A stretch of 45,165 bases of DNA from Clostridiaceae bacterium (GTDB lineage Bacteria; Bacillota; Clostridia; Saccharofermentanales; DTU023): NCBI GenBank assembly GCA_012838355.1, contig DUPJ01000082.1, positions 1 through 45,165 of the forward strand, read 5' to 3'. Of the stretch, positions 10,512-19,132 are shown in pieces (the stretch's first letter is position 1; the number at the start of each line of letters is the position of its first letter). The notes beneath the pieces are model-generated. The model was given only the letters and a program-made list of their open reading frames with translations. It did no database searches and was not told where the DNA came from. The position numbers and the translations under genes were made by a program.

Positions 10512-13500
10512 ATGCGTTTAACGGCCGTTGACATCATAGGCTTCAAGTCATTTTCCGACGCAACCCGCATTGAATTTCACGAAGGTGTGACGGCGATTGT
10601 CGGACCGAACGGAAGCGGCAAATCGAATATCACGGATGCGATCCGCTGGGTCCTGGGTGAGCAAAGCACGAATGAACTGCGCGCCGGACGCATGGCCGAT
10701 ATCGTGTTTGCGGGCACGCAGAGCAAGCGGGCGCTTGGCTTTGCCGAAGTCACGATCCACTTCGACAACGCGGACGGCCATCTGCCGCTTGAATATTCTG
10801 AAGTGGCAGTCACGAGACGCTATTTCCGATCCGGTGAAAGCGAATATGAGATCAATAAGGCACCGTGCCGTCTGAAGGACATCGTGGCGCTATTTATGGA
10901 TACCGGCATCGGTAAAGACGGCTACTCGATTATTGGTCAGGGCAAGGTGGATCAGATTCTGTCACCGAAAGGCGATGACCGCCGCCAGATATTCGACGAG
11001 GCGTCGGGCATCGTCAAGTTCAAGACGCGCAAAATGGAATCACTGCGAAAGCTGGAGCAGACGGATGCCAATTTGCTTCGTCTGGACGATATTCTGGGCG
11101 AACTGGCCCTGCGTCTGGCTCCGCTTCGAAAGCAGGCCGAAGATGCAAGAGCATACCGCCAATATGCCGAAGCACTGAAGTCACTCGACATCTGGTATGT
11201 CGATCACCAGGTCAAAAGTCACGAGCAGACACTTGCCGAACTGGCAGCGGACGCGAGTGACGCGGGCGTGGCGTTTCGCGATGCTGAGGCGCGCGTCCTT
11301 CGGATAAAGCATGAATACGAGCAGGCCGGCGAGGCATTGCGCGATCTGGATGATGCGATAGAAAAAATGCGCAGCGAACATGACGTGCTGAGTGCAGACA
11401 AAACGACACTGCTGGCCAGCCGAAGCCGCACGGAACTGTCCGTGGAGCACGCAGCCATCAGGATCCGATCACTTCAGGACGAAGCCGCGCGACTGCATGA
11501 GGCGCTGGATAGCAAGGATGGCGATCACGATCGTCAGGCAAAGAAACGTGCCGGTCTGGACGCGCTGCGCACGCGTTATGCGGCTGAGCTGAAAACGCAG
11601 CAGTCTCTTCTGGAGGAAGCGGTTGCCGCCGCTAATCTGGCGGCAAAAAAACGTCAGGAGCTCAGCTCACAGCTTGATCTTGTGCGTCAGCAGCACTTTG
11701 ACGCCAAAAGCCGGCTCGTTGAACTGGATGCCGAGCTGCAGATACTGACGAGGCATCTGGACGATGTCAAAAGTGCCGGCAGCGACCGCCAAGGCGATCA
11801 GTCGAGGCTCATGTTTCAGATTGAGTCCTGGCAGGATGAACACGCCCGGCAAAGCGCGCTGGCCGCAGAACAGGATGCAGAACTGGCCGGCAAGCGCGGC
11901 GAGGCGGACAAGGCGCGAGACGCACTGACGCAAAAAACAGAGGCGCTGGCGGCATTGGACGCAGCGACCAATCAGGCTGCCTATCGCATGCGCCTTCTCA
12001 CGGACCTTGACCGTCAGGGGGAAGGCTACCCCGGTGTTGTGCGACGCATTGAGGCCAGGCGACATCAGGACAGCGCGATGGGACTTGACGTTTTGGGGCC
12101 GCTGGCATCCTTGCTTGAGGTTTCGGACGGTTTTGAGCTGGCCGTTGAAACGGCGCTCGGCCCGGCGGCGAATCATATTGTTACGAAAGATCAGAAGACG
12201 GCTGCTGTCTGGATTGACTGGCTGAAGAAAACGCGAGGCGGACGCGCAACGTTTCTCCCGATTGCACAAATGAAAGCCTGGCCGCTCGATCGCACACTGC
12301 TCGAAAAAGTGAAGGGAAGCGCGGGTTATCTTGGCACGGCTGACACGTGTGTGCAGGTCAATCCAGAACTGGACGAAATCGTCGGGCGACTGCTTGGCCG
12401 AACCTTCGTCGTCGATACGCTCGATCATGCGCTTGACGTTTTCAATCGTGTGAACCGCATGGTGCGCGTCGTGACTCTGGACGGTGAACTGCTGTCGCCC
12501 GGCGGCTCAGTCTCCGGCGGTTTTGATCAGCGCACCGGCGCCGGCGTAATCAGCCGAAAAAATGAACTGAAGCAGCTGGCAAAGAAACAGGCGGAAGCCG
12601 TTGTCGCAAAAGCGGAGCTGGAAACTGAACTTGATGAGGCCAGGACGGCACTTCGAGCGCTTATGCAGACATGCGAGACACTTGAACAGAATCGCAGAGA
12701 AACGGCCAGGGCGATCGAGTCTCTGAATCGAACGATGGAGCAGGGTGAGACCGCACTGGCCGCTTATCAGAAGGCCGACAGGGATGCCCGTTCCCGCGAA
12801 ATGGAACTGGCGGCAGCGTTGACCGAATTAACGGATGCCAAAACAAAGGCGACCGCGTTTGCGGATGAGCTGACTGACCGCGAAGCTGAGTTGGTGAAAC
12901 AGCTTGCGGATGAACCGTCTGCGGACAATCGGTCTGAGCTGGAGATATTGCGTCAGGATGTTCAGGATTTGAGAGTCAACCTCACAAGCGTTGAAGAGAC
13001 CATACGCTCGCTTGACGAGCTGGCGCAGCACGTGCAGGAAACCCGGGCGGCTGAGCGTCAGCGACTGAGCGGTATAGAAGCCGAGATTAAGACCGTCGCA
13101 GCCGAGCGTGACCGGGCGGAGGAGATGCTTGCCAAAATACACGCTGAACAGACGGCACTGGAACGTTCGCTGCAGACACTGGCAGATGCAGTCAAGGCAA
13201 AACAAGGCGAGCGTCAAGCGCTGGAAGGCAAGCGACGCGATGCCTTTCTGGCGATGGAAAAGGAAGGTGAGACGCGTGGTACGCTCCTCGCCGCGCTCGA
13301 AAAACTGGAAGCAAAGAAAGAACGCATCCAGAACCAGATCGACGAGTTGAAAAACCGCCTCTGGGAGCAATATGAGCTGGTTGCCGATGAGTTGTCTGTC
13401 AAATTGGTGCCGGATATGCCGGACATGACGCCAACCCGCGCAGCACGCGAGATCAATGGGCTGCGTGCAAAAATCCGTGAACTCGGCCCGGTAAACCCGG

Positions 13501-14093
13501 GTGCCATCGACGAATTGGCCGACGTATCGGCGCGCGTAGACGGATTTGCCATTCAGCGGGAAGATATGGAACAGGCGCGACAGGAGCTAAAGACCGTGAT
13601 ACACGATTTGGATTTGGCGATGAAGCTTCAATTCAAGGATGGTTTCACCCGCATAGCGGCGGCATTCACACAAGTCTTCCGCGAACTGTTCAACGGCGGC
13701 GATGCCACACTGGATCTGGCAGACGGAGACGATTTGCTTGAGTCCGACATTGTCATCCGGGCGCAGCCGCCGGGCAAAAAAATGCAGAACCTGAATCCGC
13801 TCTCCGGCGGCGAGCGCAGCCTGACTGCCATTGCACTTCTCTTTGCCATTATGCGCCTGCGTCCCGCACCGTTTTGCGTGTTTGACGAAATCGAGTCATC
13901 GCTTGATGATGCGAATGTGCTGCGCTTCGCCGATTATATACGCAAATATTCGAAGCGGACACAGTTTGTGCTGGTGACGCACCGCAAAGGAACAATGGAG
14001 AGCGCTGATCGTCTGTACGGTGTGACGATGCAGGAACGCGGCGTGTCCAGTATACTGTCCATGCAGTTAGAAACGCCGGGAACGGCGAGATAG
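10512..14093 (+). CDS. smc: Chromosome segregation protein SMC
   Basis: GFKSFSDATRIEFHEGVTAIVGPNGSGKSNITDAIRWVLGEQ, long coiled coils, hinge, LSGGERSLTAIALLFAIMRLRPAPFCVFDEIESSLDDANV. Confidence 0.98.
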   Translation: MRLTAVDIIGFKSFSDATRIEFHEGVTAIVGPNGSGKSNITDAIRWVLGEQSTNELRAGRMADIVFAGTQSKRALGFAEVTIHFDNADGHLPLEYSEVAVTRRYFRSGESEYEINKAPCRLKDIVALFMDTGIGKDGYSIIGQGKVDQILSPKGDDRRQIFDEASGIVKFKTRKMESLRKLEQTDANLLRLDDILGELALRLAPLRKQAEDARAYRQYAEALKSLDIWYVDHQVKSHEQTLAELAADASDAGVAFRDAEARVLRIKHEYEQAGEALRDLDDAIEKMRSEHDVLSADKTTLLASRSRTELSVEHAAIRIRSLQDEAARLHEALDSKDGDHDRQAKKRAGLDALRTRYAAELKTQQSLLEEAVAAANLAAKKRQELSSQLDLVRQQHFDAKSRLVELDAELQILTRHLDDVKSAGSDRQGDQSRLMFQIESWQDEHARQSALAAEQDAELAGKRGEADKARDALTQKTEALAALDAATNQAAYRMRLLTDLDRQGEGYPGVVRRIEARRHQDSAMGLDVLGPLASLLEVSDGFELAVETALGPAANHIVTKDQKTAAVWIDWLKKTRGGRATFLPIAQMKAWPLDRTLLEKVKGSAGYLGTADTCVQVNPELDEIVGRLLGRTFVVDTLDHALDVFNRVNRMVRVVTLDGELLSPGGSVSGGFDQRTGAGVISRKNELKQLAKKQAEAVVAKAELETELDEARTALRALMQTCETLEQNRRETARAIESLNRTMEQGETALAAYQKADRDARSREMELAAALTELTDAKTKATAFADELTDREAELVKQLADEPSADNRSELEILRQDVQDLRVNLTSVEETIRSLDELAQHVQETRAAERQRLSGIEAEIKTVAAERDRAEEMLAKIHAEQTALERSLQTLADAVKAKQGERQALEGKRRDAFLAMEKEGETRGTLLAALEKLEAKKERIQNQIDELKNRLWEQYELVADELSVKLVPDMPDMTPTRAAREINGLRAKIRELGPVNPGAIDELADVSARVDGFAIQREDMEQARQELKTVIHDLDLAMKLQFKDGFTRIAAAFTQVFRELFNGGDATLDLADGDDLLESDIVIRAQPPGKKMQNLNPLSGGERSLTAIALLFAIMRLRPAPFCVFDEIESSLDDANVLRFADYIRKYSKRTQFVLVTHRKGTMESADRLYGVTMQERGVSSILSMQLETPGTAR

Positions 14094-14104
14094 CAGGCAT
14101 TTGA

Positions 14105-15013
14105 ATGAGTGTTTTTGAGAAATTCAAGCGCGGTCTTGAAAAAACCAGATCGTTTGTGGAAAGCGGATTCAACCGCATTGCGGCCAATCTCGGCATCTTC
14201 GATGAGGACATGCTGGATGACCTGGAGATGATTCTTATTTCTGCCGATTGCGGTCTGCAGGCCGCCACACATCTGACGGAAGCAGTCAGAAGCGACATGC
14301 TGCTGACCGGCAACAATCGGCGCGACCACGTGCTTGACGTGCTGGCCAAAGAGATGCGCGTGATGCTGACCGACGGAAAACTGAAGCTGGCGGACGGTCT
14401 CAATGTCATGCTCATGATTGGCGTGAATGGCACCGGCAAAACGACGACATCCGGCAAACTGGCCTACCGCTATAAAAGTGCCGGAAAGCGCGTCATGATG
14501 GGAGCGGCTGATACGTTTCGGGCGGCTGCCATCGACCAGCTGAAGGTGTGGGGCGAGCGGGCCGGCGTACCTGTGATTGCCCATCAGGCGGGGGCGGACC
14601 CGGCTGCCGTCGTGTATGATGCGCTGCAGTCCGCAAAAGCAAGAAATGTCGATCTCCTGATCCTTGATACTGCCGGCCGTCTGCACAACAAAAAGAATCT
14701 CATGGACGAACTGGCCAAGATCAATCGCATTATCGGCAGAGAAGTCCCGGACGCGCACGTTCTGTCACTTCTGGTGCTCGACGCGACGACGGGGCAGAAC
14801 GCGGTGAAACAGGCGGAAGCATTCGCAGAAGTGACCCCGATCGACGGCATCGTGCTCGCCAAGCTGGATGGAAACGCAAAAGGCGGCGTCGCCCTTGCTG
14901 TGACAGCGGCCACAAGCGCGCCCATCGTCCTGGCGGGACTTGGCGAGTCGATCGATGATCTGGAAGATTTTGACGCAGATCTTTTTGTCAAATCGCTCTT
15001 GCCGGCGGAATAG
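14105..15013 (+). CDS. ftsY: Signal recognition particle receptor FtsY
   Basis: SRP GTPase [53 protein letters not shown]. Confidence 0.97.
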   Translation: MSVFEKFKRGLEKTRSFVESGFNRIAANLGIFDEDMLDDLEMILISADCGLQAATHLTEAVRSDMLLTGNNRRDHVLDVLAKEMRVMLTDGKLKLADGLNVMLMIGVNGTGKTTTSGKLAYRYKSAGKRVMMGAADTFRAAAIDQLKVWGERAGVPVIAHQAGADPAAVVYDALQSAKARNVDLLILDTAGRLHNKKNLMDELAKINRIIGREVPDAHVLSLLVLDATTGQNAVKQAEAFAEVTPIDGIVLAKLDGNAKGGVALAVTAATSAPIVLAGLGESIDDLEDFDADLFVKSLLPAE

Positions 15014-15016
15014 CTG

Positions 15017-16219
15017 ATGCCGGTTCCGCTCATTTTTCTCGGTGCCGGACTGGCCGCTTACGAAACGGCGGCGGGCTGGTATGAAACGTACGGTGAAAAA
15101 GTGATTTGCCTCACGCCGGCAGGCAGTATCTACACGCGGCATTCACGATTCGTTCGCGAACGCGTCATCCGAGGATTGCGGGATGAACAGGTGTGTTTGC
15201 AGGCTTTGCATCAATTGCTGACGGAGATTCGTGCAGGCGGCAGCTCTGAAAAACCGCTTATCTTGACAGCTGATGATCAATTATCGGCACTGCTTGCACG
15301 CTGTTGCACCAAACTGATGGATGACTATTTGCTTCCGTTTGCGGCTGAAACGGCGGCTGTCTGGCAGAGCAAAACGTCACTGCATCAGTGGCTTTGCAAA
15401 AACGGATTTGAAACACCGGCATTTTGCAGCCTGCCGCCGGGTGCGCTTGAACACGATAACGCACCGGATCTGCCGCTGGCTTATCCTTTGGTGGTGGAAC
15501 CGGATGACACGGCGTATGTTGAGGCCGGAGAGACCGTGGGCAGATGTGTTGTTTTTGATGATGTTTCACTGCGGCGGGAAGTTCTGCAGCTGCAAAATCA
15601 GGGGTATGACGGTACGCTGTTTCTGCAGGCATCAGATCCCGATGCGTGGAAAAAGGGTATCGCGGTCAGTCTGTACGCGAACGACTCGATTTCTGCTTTT
15701 GCCTGCGGCGACATCATCCTGACCGATCCGGCACCGGCACGCTTCGGTGAACCGCTTTGTCTTGTCGACGCAAATGAACAGACGGCAGATACGCTGTTCG
15801 CAGCGGCAGAAAGCTTCATCGCAAAAAGCGGCTATCGCGGCCTACTTGCACTCCGATTCGGACACGATCGGGAAGGTGAACCGCTGACGCTGCTGTCAGC
15901 TTCACCTCATCTGGCGGGGACGACCGGCTTCATCGAGGCGGCCGGCATCAATGTCTGGCGAGCGATCCGCGACGGTCTCCCCGGCCGGACAAAAATCCCT
16001 TCTGCGCCTTTTGCCTGGCTTGCTCTGCCCCCAAAGCTGGCTGTGCGAAGCCTGTCTGCCGGCAGCGGGCGGGATCGACTGAAAGCGCGCCTGCGCAGGC
16101 ATGCACATGTGGCCTATTGGCGTGCGGGCGATCGCTCCCTGAAACGGCGCCGCTATCTCTGGCAGCAAGCGTATTTCCTGAAAAAACGGCTGCAGCGGTA
16201 TTCAGAGCAGGCAAAATAA
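15017..16219 (+). CDS. ATP-grasp-like protein of unknown function (possibly catalytically degenerate)
   Basis: 400-aa ORF with ATP-grasp-like order of elements (YPLVVEPDDTAYVEAGETVG..., SGYRGLLALRFGHDREGEPLTLL); resembles clostridial D-Asp-ligase-like ATP-grasp proteins from memory. Confidence 0.6.
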   Translation: MPVPLIFLGAGLAAYETAAGWYETYGEKVICLTPAGSIYTRHSRFVRERVIRGLRDEQVCLQALHQLLTEIRAGGSSEKPLILTADDQLSALLARCCTKLMDDYLLPFAAETAAVWQSKTSLHQWLCKNGFETPAFCSLPPGALEHDNAPDLPLAYPLVVEPDDTAYVEAGETVGRCVVFDDVSLRREVLQLQNQGYDGTLFLQASDPDAWKKGIAVSLYANDSISAFACGDIILTDPAPARFGEPLCLVDANEQTADTLFAAAESFIAKSGYRGLLALRFGHDREGEPLTLLSASPHLAGTTGFIEAAGINVWRAIRDGLPGRTKIPSAPFAWLALPPKLAVRSLSAGSGRDRLKARLRRHAHVAYWRAGDRSLKRRRYLWQQAYFLKKRLQRYSEQAK

Positions 16220-16228
16220 GCCGGCAGC

Positions 16229-16259
16229 AAAAAGCCCCGTCCTATTGCAAAACGGGGCT
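16229..16259 (-). terminator. Rho-independent terminator of the minus-strand peroxiredoxin gene
   Basis: AGCCCCGT...ACGGGGCT inverted repeat; T-tract is on the minus-strand 3' side (plus strand AAAAAG before the stem). Confidence 0.75.
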
Positions 16260-16299
16260 CAATGCTCAAGTCTGTTCGCTCGTGCTTGCGAAAAATCGA

Positions 16300-16893
16300 T
16301 TACTTGACGGGCGGTTTCCATTCTTTCCAGACATTGCCTGCCAGTTCGGCGGAAGGCTTAAGGGTCTGTCCGCCCGGCGTCCAGCCTGAAGGCATGACCT
16401 CTCCGGTCGCCTGATGGTGCTGATAGGCCTTGATCTGTCTTACCAGTTCGTCCGGGTTTCTCCCGACGGGAGGACTCAGCACTTCCTGTGCCTGAATGAC
16501 GCCTTCCGGATCGATCAGGAATCGGCCGCGAATGTTGACGCCGCCGTCTTCATCGTACACTTCGTACAGCGTGCCGATCGCTCCGCCCTGATCCGAGATC
16601 ATCGGGAAGGGGATATCGTGGCCAACCATTTTGCTGAGCTCTGTTTCATTCCAGATCTTGTGTGAGTAAACACTGTCTGTGCTGACTGAGAGAACTTCCA
16701 CGTTCAGTTTCTTCAATTCGTCATAGCCCACGGCTATGTGTGAAATCTCCGTCGGTCAGACGAATGTGAAATCACCGGGGTAAAAACAGAGGACAACCCA
16801 CTTGCCCTTGTAATCTTCCAATGAAACACTTTTGATTTTTCCTTCGTGAAAAGCGGTGCCGGTAAAAACCGGTGCCTGTTTGGTAACTAGCAT
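16300..16893 (-). CDS. Peroxiredoxin (AhpC/Prx1 type) with in-frame TGA = predicted selenocysteine at residue 46
   Basis: Minus-strand translation from ATG 16893: [74 protein letters not shown]...; TGA at 16758..16756 sits at the conserved Cys of FVCPTEI. SD AAGGAG upstream. ORF track lists only the part after the TGA (16300..16731). Confidence 0.9.
16722..16758 (-). promoter_or_regulatory. Candidate bacterial SECIS element
   Basis: UGA - 17 nt - CAUAGCC GUG GGCUAUG: perfect 7-bp stem with 3-nt loop starting with G, loop 25-27 nt after the UGA. Confidence 0.75.
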
Positions 16894-16919
16894 GCTCTCA
16901 CTCCTTTCCAACAGCTTTG

Positions 16920-16949
16920 CTGATAGACAATGTTAACATTGTCCGTCAA
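16920..16949 (-). promoter_or_regulatory. Candidate peroxiredoxin promoter with palindromic operator
   Basis: Minus strand: TTGACG (16949-16944) - 18 nt - TATCAG (16925-16920); the 18-nt spacer is exactly the palindrome GACAATGTTAACATTGTC (16926-16943). Confidence 0.55.
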
Positions 16950-16997
16950 TAAATACCAATGCAAATAGTGGATATTATGTGCAGCGCTGCATATTCA

Positions 16998-17021
16998 GAC
17001 GAATGAAGTGACGAATGAAGT
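16998..17021 (+). repeat. Perfect 12-bp tandem repeat, two copies
   Basis: GACGAATGAAGT GACGAATGAAGT immediately upstream of the ylxM -35. Confidence 0.85.
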
Positions 17022-17035
17022 GTCAACAAAATAGA

Positions 17036-17064
17036 TTGACACGATGATCCTGACCTGCTATTGT
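17036..17064 (+). promoter_or_regulatory. Promoter of ylxM-ffh
   Basis: TTGACA (17036-17041) - 17 nt - TATTGT (17059-17064). Confidence 0.7.
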
Positions 17065-17071
17065 GACCCAG

Positions 17072-17419
17072 ATGTCTGCTACGAGGGAACAACTGCTCGC
17101 GCGTTACGGCTCGCTTCTGTCGATTTACGGCCCGCTCCTGAGCGAGGACGGGCGTCAGCTGATGCAGCTGTATTACGACGAGGACTTATCACTCGCGGAA
17201 ATCGCACAGACCAGAGATTTGAGCAGACAGGCGGTTTCCGGTGCACTGCAGCGGCAGCGGCGCCTGCTTGATCGCTATGAATCTGTGCTGAAACTGAGCG
17301 AGCGCGAGGCGTGGATGCATAAGCATATCTCGTTATTGAAATCCCATTTGCAGATGGGGCAAACGACAAAAGCACTGTCGCTTCTCGACGACATCGGGCG
17401 ACAATTGGGGGAAAACTGA
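17072..17419 (+). CDS. ylxM: YlxM/p13-family SRP-associated HTH protein
   Basis: LLSEDGRQLMQLYYDEDLSLAEIAQTRDLSRQAVSGALQRQRRLLDRYE; immediately upstream of ffh. Confidence 0.88.
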   Translation: MSATREQLLARYGSLLSIYGPLLSEDGRQLMQLYYDEDLSLAEIAQTRDLSRQAVSGALQRQRRLLDRYESVLKLSEREAWMHKHISLLKSHLQMGQTTKALSLLDDIGRQLGEN

Positions 17420-17420
17420 A

Positions 17421-18758
17421 GTGGCCATATTAGAAGGACTGACCTCAAAACTGAGTGATATTACCGAGCGGCTGCGCGGAAAGAGCCGGCTGACGGAGCA
17501 GGATATAAAGGACATGATGCGCGAGATTCGTCTGGCGCTTCTCGAGGCCGATGTCAATTACCAGGTGGTGAAGGAATTTGTCGCCGACGTCAGTGAACAG
17601 GCCCGGGGCGAAGCGGTGATGAAGAGCCTGACGCCCGGACAGATGGTCATCAAGTTTGTCAACGACAAACTGGTGGAGATTCTCGGTGAAAGTGAAAGCA
17701 AACTGAACGTGTCACCGACCGGATTTACCGTCATTATGCTGTACGGACTGCAGGGGGCCGGCAAGACGACGACCGCGGCCAAGCTTGCCCACATGCTGAA
17801 GAAGCAGGGCAAAAAACCGATTGTGACCTCCGTTGACGTGCACCGGCCGGCGGCGGCAAAGCAGCTTGCGGTTTTGGCCGAGCAAATTGATGTGCCATGC
17901 TACATTCGCCCCGAAGAGCCGGACGCGGTAACGATTGCCAGAGAAGCCGTGGAACGGGGCCGCTATCTGCTCTGTGACACGCTGATTGTCGATACGGCCG
18001 GCCGAACCACCATTGACGAAGTCATGATGGATGAACTGAAAGCGATCGGCGAAGCCGTCAGGCCAACGGAGCGTCTCCTGATTGTCGATGCCATGATCGG
18101 ACAGGAAGCTGTTAATGTTGCACTGGCATTCAATGAAGCCATTGCCATCGACGGCTTCATCATGACAAAACTGGACGGTGACGCGCGAGGCGGGGCCGCC
18201 CTGTCAATCCGCAAAATGACCGGTATTCCGATCAAGCTGATTGCGACGGGTGAACGGGTCAGCGACTTTGAAGCATTTTATCCGGAACGGCTGGCGTCGC
18301 GCATACTCGGCATGGGCGATGTGATGACGCTGATCGAGCGGGCGGCCGAATCGATTGATGAAGAAGAAGCAAAGCGTGCCTATGACCGTCTGAGACGGAA
18401 CGATTTCACGCTGGAGGATATGCTGCAGCAGCTCGGCCAGATGAAGAAAATGGGATCCATGCAGGATATGCTCGGCATGATTCCCGGCATGTCGAACCGG
18501 CTGCCGGATGGCGCAATCGATGAGCAGCAGTTCGATCGTTTTCGCGCCGTCATCCAGTCGATGACGAAGAAGGAACGCAACAACCATCGCCTGCTGAATG
18601 CAAGCCGCCGAAAACGAATCGCACAGGGATCCGGCACACAGGTGTCGGATGTCAATCAGGTGATTCGACAGTTCGAGCAAATGCAAAAAATGATGAAGCA
18701 GTTCAGCGGCAAGGGAAAAGGGAAGCATCTTCTGAAGAAACTGGGGCTCGGCATATAG
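17421..18758 (+). CDS. ffh: Signal recognition particle protein Ffh
   Basis: GLQGAGKTTTAAKLAHMLKKQGKKPIVTSVDVHRPAAAKQL, M domain LEDMLQQLGQMKKMGSMQDMLGMIPGM; GTG start. Confidence 0.97.
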   Translation: MAILEGLTSKLSDITERLRGKSRLTEQDIKDMMREIRLALLEADVNYQVVKEFVADVSEQARGEAVMKSLTPGQMVIKFVNDKLVEILGESESKLNVSPTGFTVIMLYGLQGAGKTTTAAKLAHMLKKQGKKPIVTSVDVHRPAAAKQLAVLAEQIDVPCYIRPEEPDAVTIAREAVERGRYLLCDTLIVDTAGRTTIDEVMMDELKAIGEAVRPTERLLIVDAMIGQEAVNVALAFNEAIAIDGFIMTKLDGDARGGAALSIRKMTGIPIKLIATGERVSDFEAFYPERLASRILGMGDVMTLIERAAESIDEEEAKRAYDRLRRNDFTLEDMLQQLGQMKKMGSMQDMLGMIPGMSNRLPDGAIDEQQFDRFRAVIQSMTKKERNNHRLLNASRRKRIAQGSGTQVSDVNQVIRQFEQMQKMMKQFSGKGKGKHLLKKLGLGI

Positions 18759-18806
18759 CGCCGACAATGTGATTGGGCGCGCTTGTCCTGAAAGCAATGG
18801 GTATTA

Positions 18807-18871
18807 GCGGCAAAGCCGCATAATTCCGGTTCACGAGAACCAATAAAAGACGGCTGCAAACAGGTCAGCCG
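18807..18871 (+). promoter_or_regulatory. Structured 5' leader upstream of rpsP (three hairpins)
   Basis: GCGGC-AAA-GCCGC (18807-18819), GGTTC-ACGA-GAACC (18828-18841), CGGCTG-N9-CAGCCG (18851-18871). Confidence 0.4.
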
Positions 18872-18883
18872 ACGGAGGAAAAC

Positions 18884-19132
18884 ATGGCAGTAAAAATCAG
18901 ATTGAAGCGCATTGGCGCCAAAAAGCAACCGTACTATCGCGTGGTCGTGGCAGACGCCCGCTCGCCGCGAGACGGACGTTTTATCGAAGAGATCGGACAT
19001 TACAATCCGCTCGCCGACCCGAGTGTATTCACGGTTGATGCCGACAAGGTCAAGGACTGGATGAAAAAGGGCGCGCAGCCTACTGATACGGTGCGTTCGC
19101 TTCTTAAGAAGAACGGCATTCTTGAGTCATGA
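18884..19132 (+). CDS. rpsP: Ribosomal protein bS16
   Basis: [43 protein letters not shown]. Confidence 0.98.
   Translation: MAVKIRLKRIGAKKQPYYRVVVADARSPRDGRFIEEIGHYNPLADPSVFTVDADKVKDWMKKGAQPTDTVRSLLKKNGILES

Noticed and set aside
16300-16731. Peroxiredoxin as a truncated pseudogene starting at 16731
   Set aside because: The frame upstream of the TGA is intact with ATG and SD, the TGA is exactly at the catalytic Cys, and a SECIS-like stem follows, so Sec recoding is more economical
16300-16893. Genome-wide TGA recoding (Mycoplasma- or Gracilibacteria-like code)
   Set aside because: TGA terminates many intact genes here (ftsK, recA, trmD-region neighbours, pyrF-region genes) and no other conserved gene is interrupted by TGA
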